NCBI GenBank assembly: GCA_913057775.1
Contig: CAJXOG010000004.1
Span: forward strand, 247,926-311,925
Reading direction: 5' to 3'
DNA: 64,000 nucleotides
Source of the DNA: an uncultured Fodinibius sp.
Lineage (GTDB): Bacteria > Bacteroidota > Rhodothermia > Balneolales > Balneolaceae
Program-made: the position numbers and the translations under genes
Notes under the pieces: generated by a model
What the model saw: only the letters and a program-made list of their open reading frames with translations
The model's database searches: none
Told to the model about the DNA's origin: nothing
Shown: one piece after another, positions 35,583-44,743 of the stretch
Position numbering within the stretch: position 1 is the stretch's first letter
Layout: the number at the start of each line of letters is the position of its first letter

Positions 35583-36716
35583 ATGAAATCAATAAAACTT
35601 ACTTTCACTCTTGTAATAGGATTGTTACTAACGGGGATTACGAGTTTGAGTTATGCACAAACATCAGAATATGAAATAGACGGCAAGACCTTTGGCATGC
35701 CCGAAGCGGAAGTGTTCACCGAAGATTATGACGGACCTCCCGTCGTAGGAGATCACTTAAGTATGCTTCCCAACCTTGAGCCGCTCGATTACGAGGGCAA
35801 CAAGACGCATGAGGTTCGTATCGACATCATTGCCCAGGAAATTGAAGTGGCTGATGGCGTAAAATATGAAGCTTGGACGTTCGGGGGAACGGTTCCCGGT
35901 CCGGTGCTGCACGTGAGAGAGGGCGACCGCATTACATTTACGATGAAGAATCGTTCGGATGAAGCGGTCACGATTACACAACCAACAAAAGAAGGTTCGC
36001 CCTTTATGCAGCAGGTGGCCCAGAATAATTACATGAAAGCTCAAGAAGCGACAATGCCTATGCCGCACTCGATGGACTTTCATGCGGGAACGGTGGCCAA
36101 AGATGATAAATGGAGAACTATTGCTCCGGGTCAATCTATCAAGTTTGACTGGGTTGCCAACTATGCCGGTTCTTATATTTACCACTGTGGTACGCCCAGC
36201 GTGCTTATGCACACGGCAATGGGACAGCACGGCGTAGTCGTTGTTTCTCCAAAGGACGGATATGATACCGGATACGAAGTGGATAAGGAGTATGTAATCG
36301 TACAGTCTGAGTACTACCTGAAAAAAGGACCTGGCGATCTCTATCAATACGACTATGAAGGTGCTCAAAATCGAAATCCTTCCCACGTTGTATTCAACGG
36401 ACACCAGACGATTCTGCACGATCAACCGCTGAAAGCAAATGCCGGAGATCGCGTTCGCTTCCACGTTTCAAATAACGGTCCAAGCGGCACGTCAAGCTTC
36501 CACGTTATCGGTGGTATTTTTGATCGCGTATGGTTGGAAGGTCATCCCTTTAATGAAATGCGCGGCATGCAGACGGTACTCCTTGGTGCCTCAAGTTCAG
36601 CGACCATAGATATGATCGTTCCCGAGGAAGGAAAGTATATCCTGATCGATCACGAATTTGCTGATGCAGAAAAAGGCGCGACGGGTACATTGAAAGCCGG
36701 ACCCCGCGAGAAGTAA
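35583..36716 (+). CDS. nirK: Copper-containing nitrite reductase
   Basis: Periplasmic trimeric enzyme reducing nitrite to NO. The signal peptide ends near SYAQ (residue 26), followed by two cupredoxin domains. Type 1 copper ligands are His162, Cys202 and His210. Type 2 ligands are His167, His201 and His357. The catalytic Asp165 (MDFHA) and His307 (FHVIGG) are present. The axial type 1 position, five residues after His210, is Gln215 (HTAMGQHG) where Met is usual, with Met213 nearby. It is followed by nirV, sco and cupredoxins. Rrf2-type and CRP/FNR-like sites lie upstream. Confidence 0.96.
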   Translation: MKSIKLTFTLVIGLLLTGITSLSYAQTSEYEIDGKTFGMPEAEVFTEDYDGPPVVGDHLSMLPNLEPLDYEGNKTHEVRIDIIAQEIEVADGVKYEAWTFGGTVPGPVLHVREGDRITFTMKNRSDEAVTITQPTKEGSPFMQQVAQNNYMKAQEATMPMPHSMDFHAGTVAKDDKWRTIAPGQSIKFDWVANYAGSYIYHCGTPSVLMHTAMGQHGVVVVSPKDGYDTGYEVDKEYVIVQSEYYLKKGPGDLYQYDYEGAQNRNPSHVVFNGHQTILHDQPLKANAGDRVRFHVSNNGPSGTSSFHVIGGIFDRVWLEGHPFNEMRGMQTVLLGASSSATIDMIVPEEGKYILIDHEFADAEKGATGTLKAGPREK

Positions 36717-36754
36717 ATCCATAAATCGATAAACACCTATTAAAATTTATTGAA

Positions 36755-37549
36755 ATGAACATCCTGACGAACATAGCACCTGTTAAAATCACGCTGACTG
36801 TATTAGCGGCGATGATGTTATGCCTTACCAATATGGTTGGGGCCCAGGTGCTGGTTCCGTCGGGATCATTTCATTCTGTAATGCCCGAAATTAAGGGTGA
36901 ACCGGTCGAAGTAGAGTCATTTTATTTGGATTCAACGGCCGTTACTAATCAGCAGTACAATGAATTTTTACAAGATCATGAGAATTGGAAACCAGAAAAC
37001 GTTCCGAGCATTTTTGCATACAAGGGATATCTAAAAAACTGGGAAAACACCAATGCTGATGATATTGTAAATCCTAATCAACCGGTGACCAGTGTTTCAT
37101 GGTATGCGGCCAATGCGTATTGCCAATCAGCGGGCGGGCGATTGCCAACCCTCAATGAATGGGAATATTCGGCACAGCTTATGGATTTTGAATCAACTGC
37201 CGATGCAAAGGAGTTTGCCAATAGGTTAATGAGCTGGTATTCCACTTTTGATAATGAAAATATGGGAGCCGTAGGTTCTACCGGAATTGAAAATCGGTAT
37301 GGCATCAAAGATCAGTTTGGATTGATTATGGAATGGGTCGAAGATTTTAAGCCGGTGGTCGCAGATGATCTTTCCCTGGATTGTGGTACGGTTGGACGCA
37401 TGCAAAAACTGGGCAATGCCTACAGTTATGCGGCCTCTATCCGGTATATCACGCGCATGAGCTTTAGTCCCAAAAGCACCAACAGCACGGTAGGATTTCG
37501 CTGTGCCTACAATGTGGAAACGATGGAAGATAAAAAATCGAATTTGTGA
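36755..37549 (+). CDS. nirV: NirV, formylglycine-generating-enzyme-fold protein
   Basis: 264 residues with a signal peptide ending near VGAQ (about residue 30) and an FGE-sulfatase (SUMF1) domain: VESFYLDSTAVTNQQYNEFL, PVTSVSWYAANAYCQSAGGRLPTLNEWEY, GLIMEWVEDF and the final VGFRCAYN. NirV-type proteins accompany nirK in many denitrifiers; their exact function is unknown. The stop overlaps the start of the sco gene by one base. Confidence 0.9.
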   Translation: MNILTNIAPVKITLTVLAAMMLCLTNMVGAQVLVPSGSFHSVMPEIKGEPVEVESFYLDSTAVTNQQYNEFLQDHENWKPENVPSIFAYKGYLKNWENTNADDIVNPNQPVTSVSWYAANAYCQSAGGRLPTLNEWEYSAQLMDFESTADAKEFANRLMSWYSTFDNENMGAVGSTGIENRYGIKDQFGLIMEWVEDFKPVVADDLSLDCGTVGRMQKLGNAYSYAASIRYITRMSFSPKSTNSTVGFRCAYNVETMEDKKSNL

Positions 37550-38163
37550 TGAAGAAATTATACCTCATAGTGATTTTCTTACTTACGGCAATGAGCGTGT
37601 CGGCACAGCATAATCACAATCATAGTGCTGATAATACTCTTAATACCACAGAAGTGAATTCGGAGCATTCTCTCTACCATTTGGATGCCGAGTGGACGGA
37701 TCATCGAAATGAGACCATATCCCTTACAGATTTTAAAGGAGCCCCGGTGATTGTGGTGATGTTTTACGGTAATTGCACCGAGGTTTGTCCAATTCTAATA
37801 CAGGATGCTTGGCGATTGTACAGCAGCGTGGATGAATCTGTCCAAGAGGAGATCAATGTGTTAGCCGTTAGTTTTGATACTGAGAATGATACACCAGAAG
37901 TATTACGGAAGTATGCTGAATATGAGCAGTTGGACATTCCCGGCTGGTACTTTATGACGGCGGATGATGCCGACATACGAACGCTTGCCATGATGTTGGG
38001 CGTGCAGTATTCAAAGAAAAGTGACGGTCATTTTGCGCACTCAAATTTGGTAACCGTATTAGATGAAAAAGGCAGAATTGCCCAAAGGGTGGAGGGATTG
38101 AATCAGCCTATGGATGACGCTAAGTCAAAAATTGAGTCGATAATGGCTAAGCTGAACAAATGA
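37549..38163 (+). CDS. SCO1/SenC-family copper chaperone
   Basis: Periplasmic thioredoxin-fold protein that inserts copper or reduces copper-site cysteines. The signal peptide ends at SVSAQ (residue 20). A His-rich mature N-terminus HNHNHS follows, then GNCTEVCP with Cys76 and Cys80 and the distal copper-ligand His in DGHFAHSN. 205 residues is typical. In the nirK operon it probably loads NirK or CuA sites. The start ATG 37549 overlaps the nirV stop; its stop overlaps the next gene by 4 bp. Confidence 0.94.
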   Translation: MKKLYLIVIFLLTAMSVSAQHNHNHSADNTLNTTEVNSEHSLYHLDAEWTDHRNETISLTDFKGAPVIVVMFYGNCTEVCPILIQDAWRLYSSVDESVQEEINVLAVSFDTENDTPEVLRKYAEYEQLDIPGWYFMTADDADIRTLAMMLGVQYSKKSDGHFAHSNLVTVLDEKGRIAQRVEGLNQPMDDAKSKIESIMAKLNK

Positions 38164-38645
38164 TGAAATTTTCAGTACTAACATTGTTAATAGCTCTTTT
38201 GTTAATCACCGGTTGGGACCATGGCATGGCTTCTGATTTTTTCCAGGCAGATACGGTGACCGTAGAAGTCAAAGGCACGGATACTGATGCACGATTTGAT
38301 CCGGTGGTTGTGGCCGTAAATCCGGGTGATGTGATACAATTTGTGGTACGCGAAGGGTTACATACGGTAACGGCCTACCATCCCGAAAACCGGCGGCCGC
38401 AGCGAATACCGGCTTCAGCGAACCCTTTTAATTCGGGCTTATTGAAAGAGGGAGATACTTGGATGTTGCAAGTTTTTGAGGAAGGAATGTATGACTATTT
38501 TTGTATGCCCCATGAAAAAATGGGTCATGTGGGAAGAATAATTTCAGGATCGACTGATGCTGTGGGCGAATATCCCGAAGAAGGAATACCCAGCGTAGTT
38601 TTACAAAAATTGAACACCGAAACAGAACAGTTTTTAAACCAATAA
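38160..38645 (+). CDS. Plastocyanin/pseudoazurin-like cupredoxin
   Basis: 161 residues with a signal peptide ending near GMAS. Copper ligands are His68 (GLHTVTAYH) and the C-terminal loop CMPHEKM with Cys115, His118 and Met121. The short C-x2-H-x2-M loop is of the amicyanin/pseudoazurin/halocyanin type, unlike the azurin loop of the next gene. ENRRPQRIPASANPF between the two ligand regions is typical of halocyanin-like proteins. A likely electron carrier to NirK or NosZ. Translationally coupled to sco. Confidence 0.88.
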   Translation: MMKFSVLTLLIALLLITGWDHGMASDFFQADTVTVEVKGTDTDARFDPVVVAVNPGDVIQFVVREGLHTVTAYHPENRRPQRIPASANPFNSGLLKEGDTWMLQVFEEGMYDYFCMPHEKMGHVGRIISGSTDAVGEYPEEGIPSVVLQKLNTETEQFLNQ

Positions 38646-38679
38646 ATACATACCAATAAACAAAAAGAGGTTACTTACT

Positions 38680-39132
38680 ATGAAATCACTTACAAAAATA
38701 ACGTTAATACTTGCACTCATTTTTACGGGATTTGTGTCTACTACAATGGCGCAGCGAACCATAGAAATGGTTGGCATGGATAACATGAAGTTCGATGTCA
38801 CGACCATTGAGGCTACCCCCGGTGAAGAAATTACTATAAAGCTCACTACTAAAAGTCAGATCCCGAAGCAGGCGATGGCACATAATGTGGTTGTCATAGA
38901 TAAAGACGCTAATGTGGATGAGGTTGCCAATGCTTCGGCGCGAGCAAGGGACAATGATTATATAGCTCCGGATTATGAGGACGAAATCATTGCGGCCACA
39001 GGTCTGGCAGGCGGTGGAGAAACGGTAGAAGTAACATTTACAGTTCCCGAAGAAACGGGAGAATATGAGTATATCTGCTCATTCCCTGGACACTACCCAG
39101 CTGGGATGAAAGGAGTGCTTAAAGTACAGTAG
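38680..39132 (+). CDS. Azurin-like cupredoxin, soluble
   Basis: 150 residues with a cleavable signal peptide (TTMAQ, residue 25). Copper ligands are His68 (AMAHN), Cys133, His138 and Met143 (CSFPGHYPAGM). It is clearly paralogous to the lipoprotein azurin at 26542 but lacks its linker and insert. It ends the nirK-nirV-sco-cupredoxin operon before a strong terminator, and is a probable physiological donor to NirK. An AAAGAGG site precedes the ATG. Confidence 0.92.
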   Translation: MKSLTKITLILALIFTGFVSTTMAQRTIEMVGMDNMKFDVTTIEATPGEEITIKLTTKSQIPKQAMAHNVVVIDKDANVDEVANASARARDNDYIAPDYEDEIIAATGLAGGGETVEVTFTVPEETGEYEYICSFPGHYPAGMKGVLKVQ

Positions 39133-39162
39133 TCAACCCTGCTAACATTATAGCTTGTATTT

Positions 39163-39192
39163 AAAAGGGCATCCATGCAGGATGCCCTTTTT
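39163..39192 (+). terminator. Rho-independent terminator of the nirK operon
   Basis: Stem AAAAGGGCATCC/GGATGCCCTTTTT with a 5-nt loop, running into a T-tract. Confidence 0.92.
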
Positions 39193-39340
39193 ATGTTTTT
39201 GGTAAAAAAAGAAAGGTAATTTTTTGATGGGAGGGGATTTATTTAAAATCTATTTTGGATAAGGTTGTTAAAAAAGAGTTTGATAACTTAAATTGCCTGT
39301 AGTCTATATATAGTAAGATATATTTAAAAGAGGAGGGAAT

Positions 39341-39958
39341 ATGGAGAAAAATTTTACTGCCCGAATAGTAGACTTGACTGAAGTTTACGAGATGGCTTAT
39401 CAGGTATCACAAAAAATTTCGGACTCTCCCTCGAATTTTGATGTGGTGGTTGGAATTTCTCGAGGCGGTTTTCCTCCTGCACGATTGGTATGTGATTTTT
39501 TGAACATTAAGACACTTACAGCAGTACAGGTTCGACATTATACAGCTGGCGGACAGGCGAAAGAAGAAGTCGAAATTACAGATCCCATTGATATTGATCT
39601 CAAAGGAAAAAACATTCTTGTCGTAGATGATGTTAATGATTCGGGCAAGACTTTAAAGGCAGCCGTTGATCATATCAAAAGAAAAGGAGCTAAAGCAGTT
39701 AAAACAGCTGTGCTGCACGAAAAGGAGAACACCTCTCTCTCAGCCGATTTTGCCGGAGCATATCAGACGGAGTGGAAGTGGCTTATGTATCAGTGGGCGG
39801 TGACAGAAGATCTGTTGGAGTTTTTGAAAAAGGATGAGATGCTATCAGCCGATAAAGAAGAGATGTTGCAACACCTTTCGGATAAGTATGATCTTAATGT
39901 TCAAACAGAACTTCTTGACAAAGTGCTTGCTATGAAAAGCAATTATTTCGACAACTAA
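39341..39958 (+). CDS. Phosphoribosyltransferase domain protein
   Basis: 205-residue type I phosphoribosyltransferase. The PRPP loop is ILVVDDVNDSGKTL (about residues 88-101) and the PPi loop is VVGISRGGFPPARL. The C-terminal half is longer than in HPRT. Base specificity cannot be read off. It lies 36 bp upstream of pncB, so a role in nucleotide or NAD precursor salvage is reasonable. An AGAGGAGG site precedes the ATG. Confidence 0.88.
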   Translation: MEKNFTARIVDLTEVYEMAYQVSQKISDSPSNFDVVVGISRGGFPPARLVCDFLNIKTLTAVQVRHYTAGGQAKEEVEITDPIDIDLKGKNILVVDDVNDSGKTLKAAVDHIKRKGAKAVKTAVLHEKENTSLSADFAGAYQTEWKWLMYQWAVTEDLLEFLKKDEMLSADKEEMLQHLSDKYDLNVQTELLDKVLAMKSNYFDN

Positions 39959-39994
39959 ATATCTTAATAGTATTTACTAAAAAGCATACTATTT

Positions 39995-41404
39995 ATGTTT
40001 GATTATACTGCTACGTATACCGATCAGTACCAGATAACAATGTCCCAGGTCTATTTTCAAAAAGGTCTGGGAGACGAAACAGCTATTTTTGATTACTTTT
40101 TTCGGAAACTACCATTTGATAACGGTTATGCTGTTTTTGCTGGTCTTGAAGATCTGCTCGAAGCTATAGAAAACCTTCATTTTGATGAAAAGGATCTTGA
40201 ATTTCTCGAAAAGGAGGGCATAGATCAGGAGTTTCTGGATTACCTGGAAGACTTTCGTTTCACCGGGAATATTTATGCTTCCAGAGAGGGGGATGTTATG
40301 TTTCCAAATCGGCCGGTAGTTAGTGTTGAAGCATCCATTATTGAGGCCCAGCTACTTGAGACGCTTGTTCTTAACACGCTTAATTATCAGTCATTGATTG
40401 CTACTAAAGCCAGCAGGATGAGACTTTCAGCCGGTGATCGGCAGCTGGTGGATTTTGGATTGCGACGTGCTCCCGGGCTCGGTGGTTATTCGGCCAGTCG
40501 TGCTGCTGTTATTGGTGGATTTGATGCCACCAGTAACGTGCGAAGTGGTCGCGATTATAACATGCCGATATCGGGCACAATGGCTCACTCATTTGTTCAG
40601 CGTTATGATGAGGAGATAGAGTCATTTCGCGATTTTGCCGATATTCGTCCCCACGACTGTGTGCTTCTTGTTGATACCTATGATACCCTGAAAAGCGGAG
40701 TGCCTAACGCTATAGCAGTGGCCAAAGAGATGGAAGAGCGAGGTGATAAACTGAAGGGTATTCGTCTTGACAGTGGTGACCTTGCTTGGTTAGCAAAAGA
40801 ATCGCGTAGGATGCTTGATGAGGCCGGATTGGAGTATGTGAAAATAGCCGCTTCCAACCAGATTGATGAGCATGTAATAAAAAGTCTGCTTGATCAAAAT
40901 GCGCCTATTGACCTGTTTGGAGTAGGTACGAGTTTAGTGACCGGTCGACCTGATTCTGCCCTTGATGGTGTTTATAAACTGTCTTATGCCAACGACGAAC
41001 CACGGCTTAAATTATCAGAGACGGTTAGTAAAATTAATCTGCCCGGAAAAAAGCAGGTATATCGGTTGTTTAATGAAGATGGCTCATTTTATGGCGGTGA
41101 AGTTGTTGCGTTAGATGGTGAATCAGACATTGATATGATGTACCATTCAACTGATCCTAAAAAGTTCAGGCATTTGTCTGAATTCCAAAAAGAACCCCTT
41201 CTAAAGAAGGTGGTTGAAGATGGGGAACGGTTAACGGAACCTCGATCGGTGCAAGAAATTGCGGAGTTCAGTCGTAAACAATTGAGCAGACTACCTGTTG
41301 AATTCAAACGGTTTGAAAATCCCCATATCTATAAAATTGGATTGTCTGCAAAACTAAAAGATCAGCGTGATAGCTTGGTAGAACATCACAAAAGTAAAGT
41401 TTAA
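39995..41404 (+). CDS. pncB: Nicotinate phosphoribosyltransferase
   Basis: 469-residue enzyme joining nicotinate and PRPP to give nicotinate mononucleotide in NAD salvage. Family segments are YTDQYQITMSQVYF, AIFDYFFRKLPF, VDFGLRRAPGLGG, the catalytic-His segment ISGTMAHSFVQ, LLVDTYDTLKSG, IRLDSGDL and FGVGTSLVTG. Full length; paired with the phosphoribosyltransferase gene upstream. Confidence 0.96.
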   Translation: MFDYTATYTDQYQITMSQVYFQKGLGDETAIFDYFFRKLPFDNGYAVFAGLEDLLEAIENLHFDEKDLEFLEKEGIDQEFLDYLEDFRFTGNIYASREGDVMFPNRPVVSVEASIIEAQLLETLVLNTLNYQSLIATKASRMRLSAGDRQLVDFGLRRAPGLGGYSASRAAVIGGFDATSNVRSGRDYNMPISGTMAHSFVQRYDEEIESFRDFADIRPHDCVLLVDTYDTLKSGVPNAIAVAKEMEERGDKLKGIRLDSGDLAWLAKESRRMLDEAGLEYVKIAASNQIDEHVIKSLLDQNAPIDLFGVGTSLVTGRPDSALDGVYKLSYANDEPRLKLSETVSKINLPGKKQVYRLFNEDGSFYGGEVVALDGESDIDMMYHSTDPKKFRHLSEFQKEPLLKKVVEDGERLTEPRSVQEIAEFSRKQLSRLPVEFKRFENPHIYKIGLSAKLKDQRDSLVEHHKSKV

Positions 41405-41447
41405 TGGTCTACTGTTGTCTATGGCTAATAAGAACAATAAGATTTGA

Positions 41448-41855
41448 TTAGTAATTACTATTTGTTTTGTCGCTGATTTTAATACCTGACAGCCCCGCAT
41501 AAATAATTAGCCAAATACCTGTTCGGAATGACATCGCTTTTAAGCTTTCCATGGCAATGGATGCTTCCAGCCAATAGGCTATTACAATGAGGATTAGTAC
41601 CGACAGGTTAACTAAGAAAACAATTTTAGCTGTCTTAATGCCTGTCAGTAGCTTTTGCCATATCAGATAACCGGCAGAGATATAAAAATATCCCATTACG
41701 GTATTAAATATCAGCAGGGGTAAAAAGATAATGTACCCGGGATCGGAGAAACGGAAAAAGGTTGTTCCGCCTACCCAAATGGTTATCAATCCAAAAGCGG
41801 TGGCAATGATTGCAGATGCCATTTGAATAAATGAGCTCACTGCTTTGTTATCCAT
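41448..41855 (-). CDS. Small membrane protein of unknown function
   Basis: 135 residues with four predicted helices, including FIQMASAIIATAFGLITIWVGG, YIIFLPLLIFNTVMGYFYISAGYLIW and IVFLVNLSVLILIVIAYW. No motif or family recognised. It stands alone 70 bp downstream of the copper-receptor gene on the same strand, behind that gene's terminator. Confidence 0.65.
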   Translation of the reverse strand: MDNKAVSSFIQMASAIIATAFGLITIWVGGTTFFRFSDPGYIIFLPLLIFNTVMGYFYISAGYLIWQKLLTGIKTAKIVFLVNLSVLILIVIAYWLEASIAMESLKAMSFRTGIWLIIYAGLSGIKISDKTNSNY

Positions 41856-41882
41856 ATCATTTATTATTTGTAATTAATAAAA

Positions 41883-41907
41883 AGGGGATACCTGCAAAGT
41901 ATCCCCT
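41883..41907 (-). terminator. Terminator of the TonB receptor gene
   Basis: Stem AGGGGATAC/GTATCCCCT with a 7-nt loop. The A-run at 41877-41883 gives a U-tract on the minus strand. Confidence 0.85.
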
Positions 41908-41926
41908 CATAATTATATTAGTGGTA

Positions 41927-44206
41927 CTACAGTGATGATAATACGCCATTCCATTTTAGCTCTATAAAAAAGCTACGGCCGGGATCGTTAAGTGGCATTG
42001 TTGATCCCTGCAGGCTTCGGTTCAAGTGCTCATGATACGTCACATCAAAGAGGTTATTAACACCTGCCGAAAGTTGAATGCCGCGCCCCAGTTGAGAACT
42101 TGCCTTGAAATGGGTAAGCAGATATCCATCCGTAGGTTGTTCATCAAACGATTCGGCCACACGTGTTTGCTCCGCTACGCCCCTCAGATGTAGTTGAGGA
42201 ATCAGCTTACCATTCAGGAAACTGTAGTCCAGTTTAAAGTTTGCTTCATAAGCCGGTATCTGTGGCAGATCTTCATCTGCTGTTATATTTCGGCCGATGG
42301 TGTAAGCAGTGGAAAGGTTATAGCCCAACTTATTCCGACCGTTGTTTTTGAAAGTCAGCTCAAAACCATACAGGGCCGCTTCATTTATATTCTTAAACTG
42401 CTTGACTCCAGGTGCTCCCATCTGCTTGGGATTCAGACTGGGACGAACAGTTGCGCTGATATAGTCGGTCACATAGCTGTAAAACAGCGACCCTTCGATA
42501 CTGATGACCTCGTTTGTATAGTTAAGCATCGCATCCACCTGGTGATTGGTCTCGGAGTTCAGTTGCGGATTACCGACGTATTCATAGGGATCCATACCGA
42601 TAGCCAGGTAATTTACGAAGAGCTCATCCATGCCGGGATAACGCTCTGATCGCCCAATCCAGAAGCCGGTTGTCCAGTTGGGATGTAAATCTTTGGTAAA
42701 TCCTGCACTGGCACTCCATCCGAGGTGTTCTTGATCAAGTTGTCCAAGCGTTTGTGCAAAGTAGGCATCGGGATCGTTGGCATTGGAATAGTAGTAGTCA
42801 AACCGGGAAGAGAGCACTACATTCCATTCAGTGATGTTCGGTTGATATTCCACCACGCCGCCAAAGCGATTGCGCTTGCCGCCTTGCCAGACGTTATCGG
42901 TGATAGTTTGGCCGGCCATGGGACCCATGTTAAAATCGCGGGTACGAAAACCTTCCATTTGGCGCAGCGTAGCATCAGTGCCGAACGTCCAGCTGCCGGA
43001 TGTCCCCGGGAGTACATAAGAAATATCATAACCGTAGGTTTCGGTAGACAGATCGGTGACCGCCTCTACCATGTTTGACATCTGTCGATCGAGGTTATCC
43101 ATCACGTGTGCTACGTACGAACCAAAAACCGAGCTTTCAAAACGTCCGTTGCCCAGATCCGTATTGGTATAAGTGAGTGTAGCATTGGTGATGTCATCAT
43201 CACGCATATCCATCATCAAGGCCGGATATTGCACATCGCGCGCAAAATTCTGGCTCAGCTTGGCTTTGATAGAATTTGCATCGTTCAGCTGAACGGATGT
43301 TTCAACTGTATATTCGGCATTCGACATCCCGGCGTTAACGCTGTTTCCGGAACCGTCCTTATAATTTTCTGTGGATGCAAAAGCTCCGTAGATATTGGTC
43401 GTCCAGCGACCGCCTTCTTTTTTGATGCCACCGGCATAGCGCTGGCGGTCGATGTTGCTTTCATAGCCTACGGTGAAATAGCTCGAGATCACAGGATCAC
43501 GGTAATAGTCCGGCTGCTGAGATTTAAAGTTTATGACTCCTCCGAATGAAGGTCCATGTTTGAGGGCATAAGGCCCTTTTAGGATTTCAACCTCTTCGAT
43601 ATGTTCCATTTGAACGTGAGAGGTAGGAGGATCCATGCGGTTGGGACAGGCTCCCTGTGACTGCAGCACGCCGTCCATCTCAACCATCAGCTGATTCTTT
43701 TTAAAGCCGCGAAGTACCGGATCAACGCCAAAGCCACCGCCTTTGCGGATGCCCGAAATGTTAGGCGAATCTTTGAGAAATTGACCCGCATCATGCGAGA
43801 GGTTGACGGTTGAAATCGCATCCATAAACTGGTCAGGCTGGTGCGATGATTTTCGTGCAAGAACAGTAACGGGGCTCATAGCCTCCATTGATCTACGCAA
43901 ATAGATTGTTGTTGACTCTTCAGCAATATCACTTGCGATGAGTTGAACGGTTTTGCTTTTATAACCCACATATGTAATTCGAAGCGTGAATTCATTGGCA
44001 TCAGCTGTGAAGTTGAATGCACCGTTGGCATTGGTGATCGTGGTAAGATCGCCTTCCGACCAATGTATGTGCGCTCCGGCCAACGGTTTATTATTTGATT
44101 CATCTAAAATTTTACCGGAAATCGTTTGCTGTGCCCAGGCAGCATTTGAAAGGGCAAAAAGGAGTAATAGTCCTATTGTTAGAAAAAAAAGTTTTAGTGA
44201 ACGCAT
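41927..44206 (-). CDS. TonB-dependent copper receptor (OprC/NosA-like)
   Basis: 759-residue outer-membrane receptor: signal peptide (to about residue 25), a CarboxypepD_reg-like beta domain (27-105), a plug (115-230) and a barrel ending in an aromatic-rich C-terminus. The plug contains GACPNRMDPPT with Cys187 and Met191. The barrel contains AHVMD with His367 and Met369. This reproduces the CxxxM...HxM Cu site of Pseudomonas OprC (Cys143, Met147, His323, Met325) with the same spacing. It probably imports copper for NosZ and NirK. It lies downstream of a Cys/His-rich gene with an Rrf2-type site. Confidence 0.92.
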   Translation of the reverse strand: MRSLKLFFLTIGLLLLFALSNAAWAQQTISGKILDESNNKPLAGAHIHWSEGDLTTITNANGAFNFTADANEFTLRITYVGYKSKTVQLIASDIAEESTTIYLRRSMEAMSPVTVLARKSSHQPDQFMDAISTVNLSHDAGQFLKDSPNISGIRKGGGFGVDPVLRGFKKNQLMVEMDGVLQSQGACPNRMDPPTSHVQMEHIEEVEILKGPYALKHGPSFGGVINFKSQQPDYYRDPVISSYFTVGYESNIDRQRYAGGIKKEGGRWTTNIYGAFASTENYKDGSGNSVNAGMSNAEYTVETSVQLNDANSIKAKLSQNFARDVQYPALMMDMRDDDITNATLTYTNTDLGNGRFESSVFGSYVAHVMDNLDRQMSNMVEAVTDLSTETYGYDISYVLPGTSGSWTFGTDATLRQMEGFRTRDFNMGPMAGQTITDNVWQGGKRNRFGGVVEYQPNITEWNVVLSSRFDYYYSNANDPDAYFAQTLGQLDQEHLGWSASAGFTKDLHPNWTTGFWIGRSERYPGMDELFVNYLAIGMDPYEYVGNPQLNSETNHQVDAMLNYTNEVISIEGSLFYSYVTDYISATVRPSLNPKQMGAPGVKQFKNINEAALYGFELTFKNNGRNKLGYNLSTAYTIGRNITADEDLPQIPAYEANFKLDYSFLNGKLIPQLHLRGVAEQTRVAESFDEQPTDGYLLTHFKASSQLGRGIQLSAGVNNLFDVTYHEHLNRSLQGSTMPLNDPGRSFFIELKWNGVLSSL

Positions 44207-44309
44207 AATTCTGATATGGTTTTAATGCATCCGCACCGTAATATTTTTACCTATAGCAGTGGTATTGCGAGGTGCAGATAGATTTAAATTTTATTAAATG
44301 ATCAGGAGA

Positions 44310-44729
44310 TTATGCGAGAAGGCGGGGAGGATGAAAGATATCATCCGTAAAGATAAGTAAAGGGTGCTGTTGTAAGCTTATAAATATTGAGGTTGGAGAA
44401 AAGGTAATACCGTCAAAAGCCGAAACCAGTGGAGCTTTGATTTGAAATGGGGCATTCGTGCCAATGGGCTCATTTCCGTGATGATCACAGCCGCATAGTT
44501 TCGTGGCATTAGAATTGTCAGCTGATGCTGTATGGTTGCAGCTGCAAGCTTTTTTTCTATCTAACGAGCAGGAGCTATCACAATCGCCATCCATGTTACA
44601 GGCCATAGTTTCTCCACCGTGATGAGCATTCATTTGCTGCATTACGATGGGAGACAGACCTTGCATTACTGATGCTCCCAAGAAAATGAAGAGTACTACA
44701 GACGATATGTGTTTTAGCTTTATAAGCAC
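44310..44729 (-). CDS. Cys/His-rich exported protein, probable metal binder
   Basis: 139 residues with one N-terminal hydrophobic segment (signal peptide or anchor, residues 7-28). A dense ligand region follows: HHGG, MACNMDGDCDSSCSLD, KKACSCNH, KLCGCDHHG (eight Cys and several His and Met). The C-terminal part is hydrophobic with histidines. No named family recognised. It sits directly upstream of the copper receptor with an Rrf2-type palindrome 14 bases before its GTG start. Copper (or zinc) binding is inferred from composition and context. Confidence 0.75.
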   Translation of the reverse strand: MLIKLKHISSVVLFIFLGASVMQGLSPIVMQQMNAHHGGETMACNMDGDCDSSCSLDRKKACSCNHTASADNSNATKLCGCDHHGNEPIGTNAPFQIKAPLVSAFDGITFSPTSIFISLQQHPLLIFTDDIFHPPRLLA

Positions 44730-44743
44730 GTAATTATCTTAAT

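Noticed and set aside
35757..36464. 235-codon minus-strand ORF inside nirK
   Set aside because: Shadow frame; the nirK frame contains all copper ligands.
43106..43549. 147-codon plus-strand ORF inside the copper receptor gene
   Set aside because: Shadow of the TonB receptor frame, no start signal.
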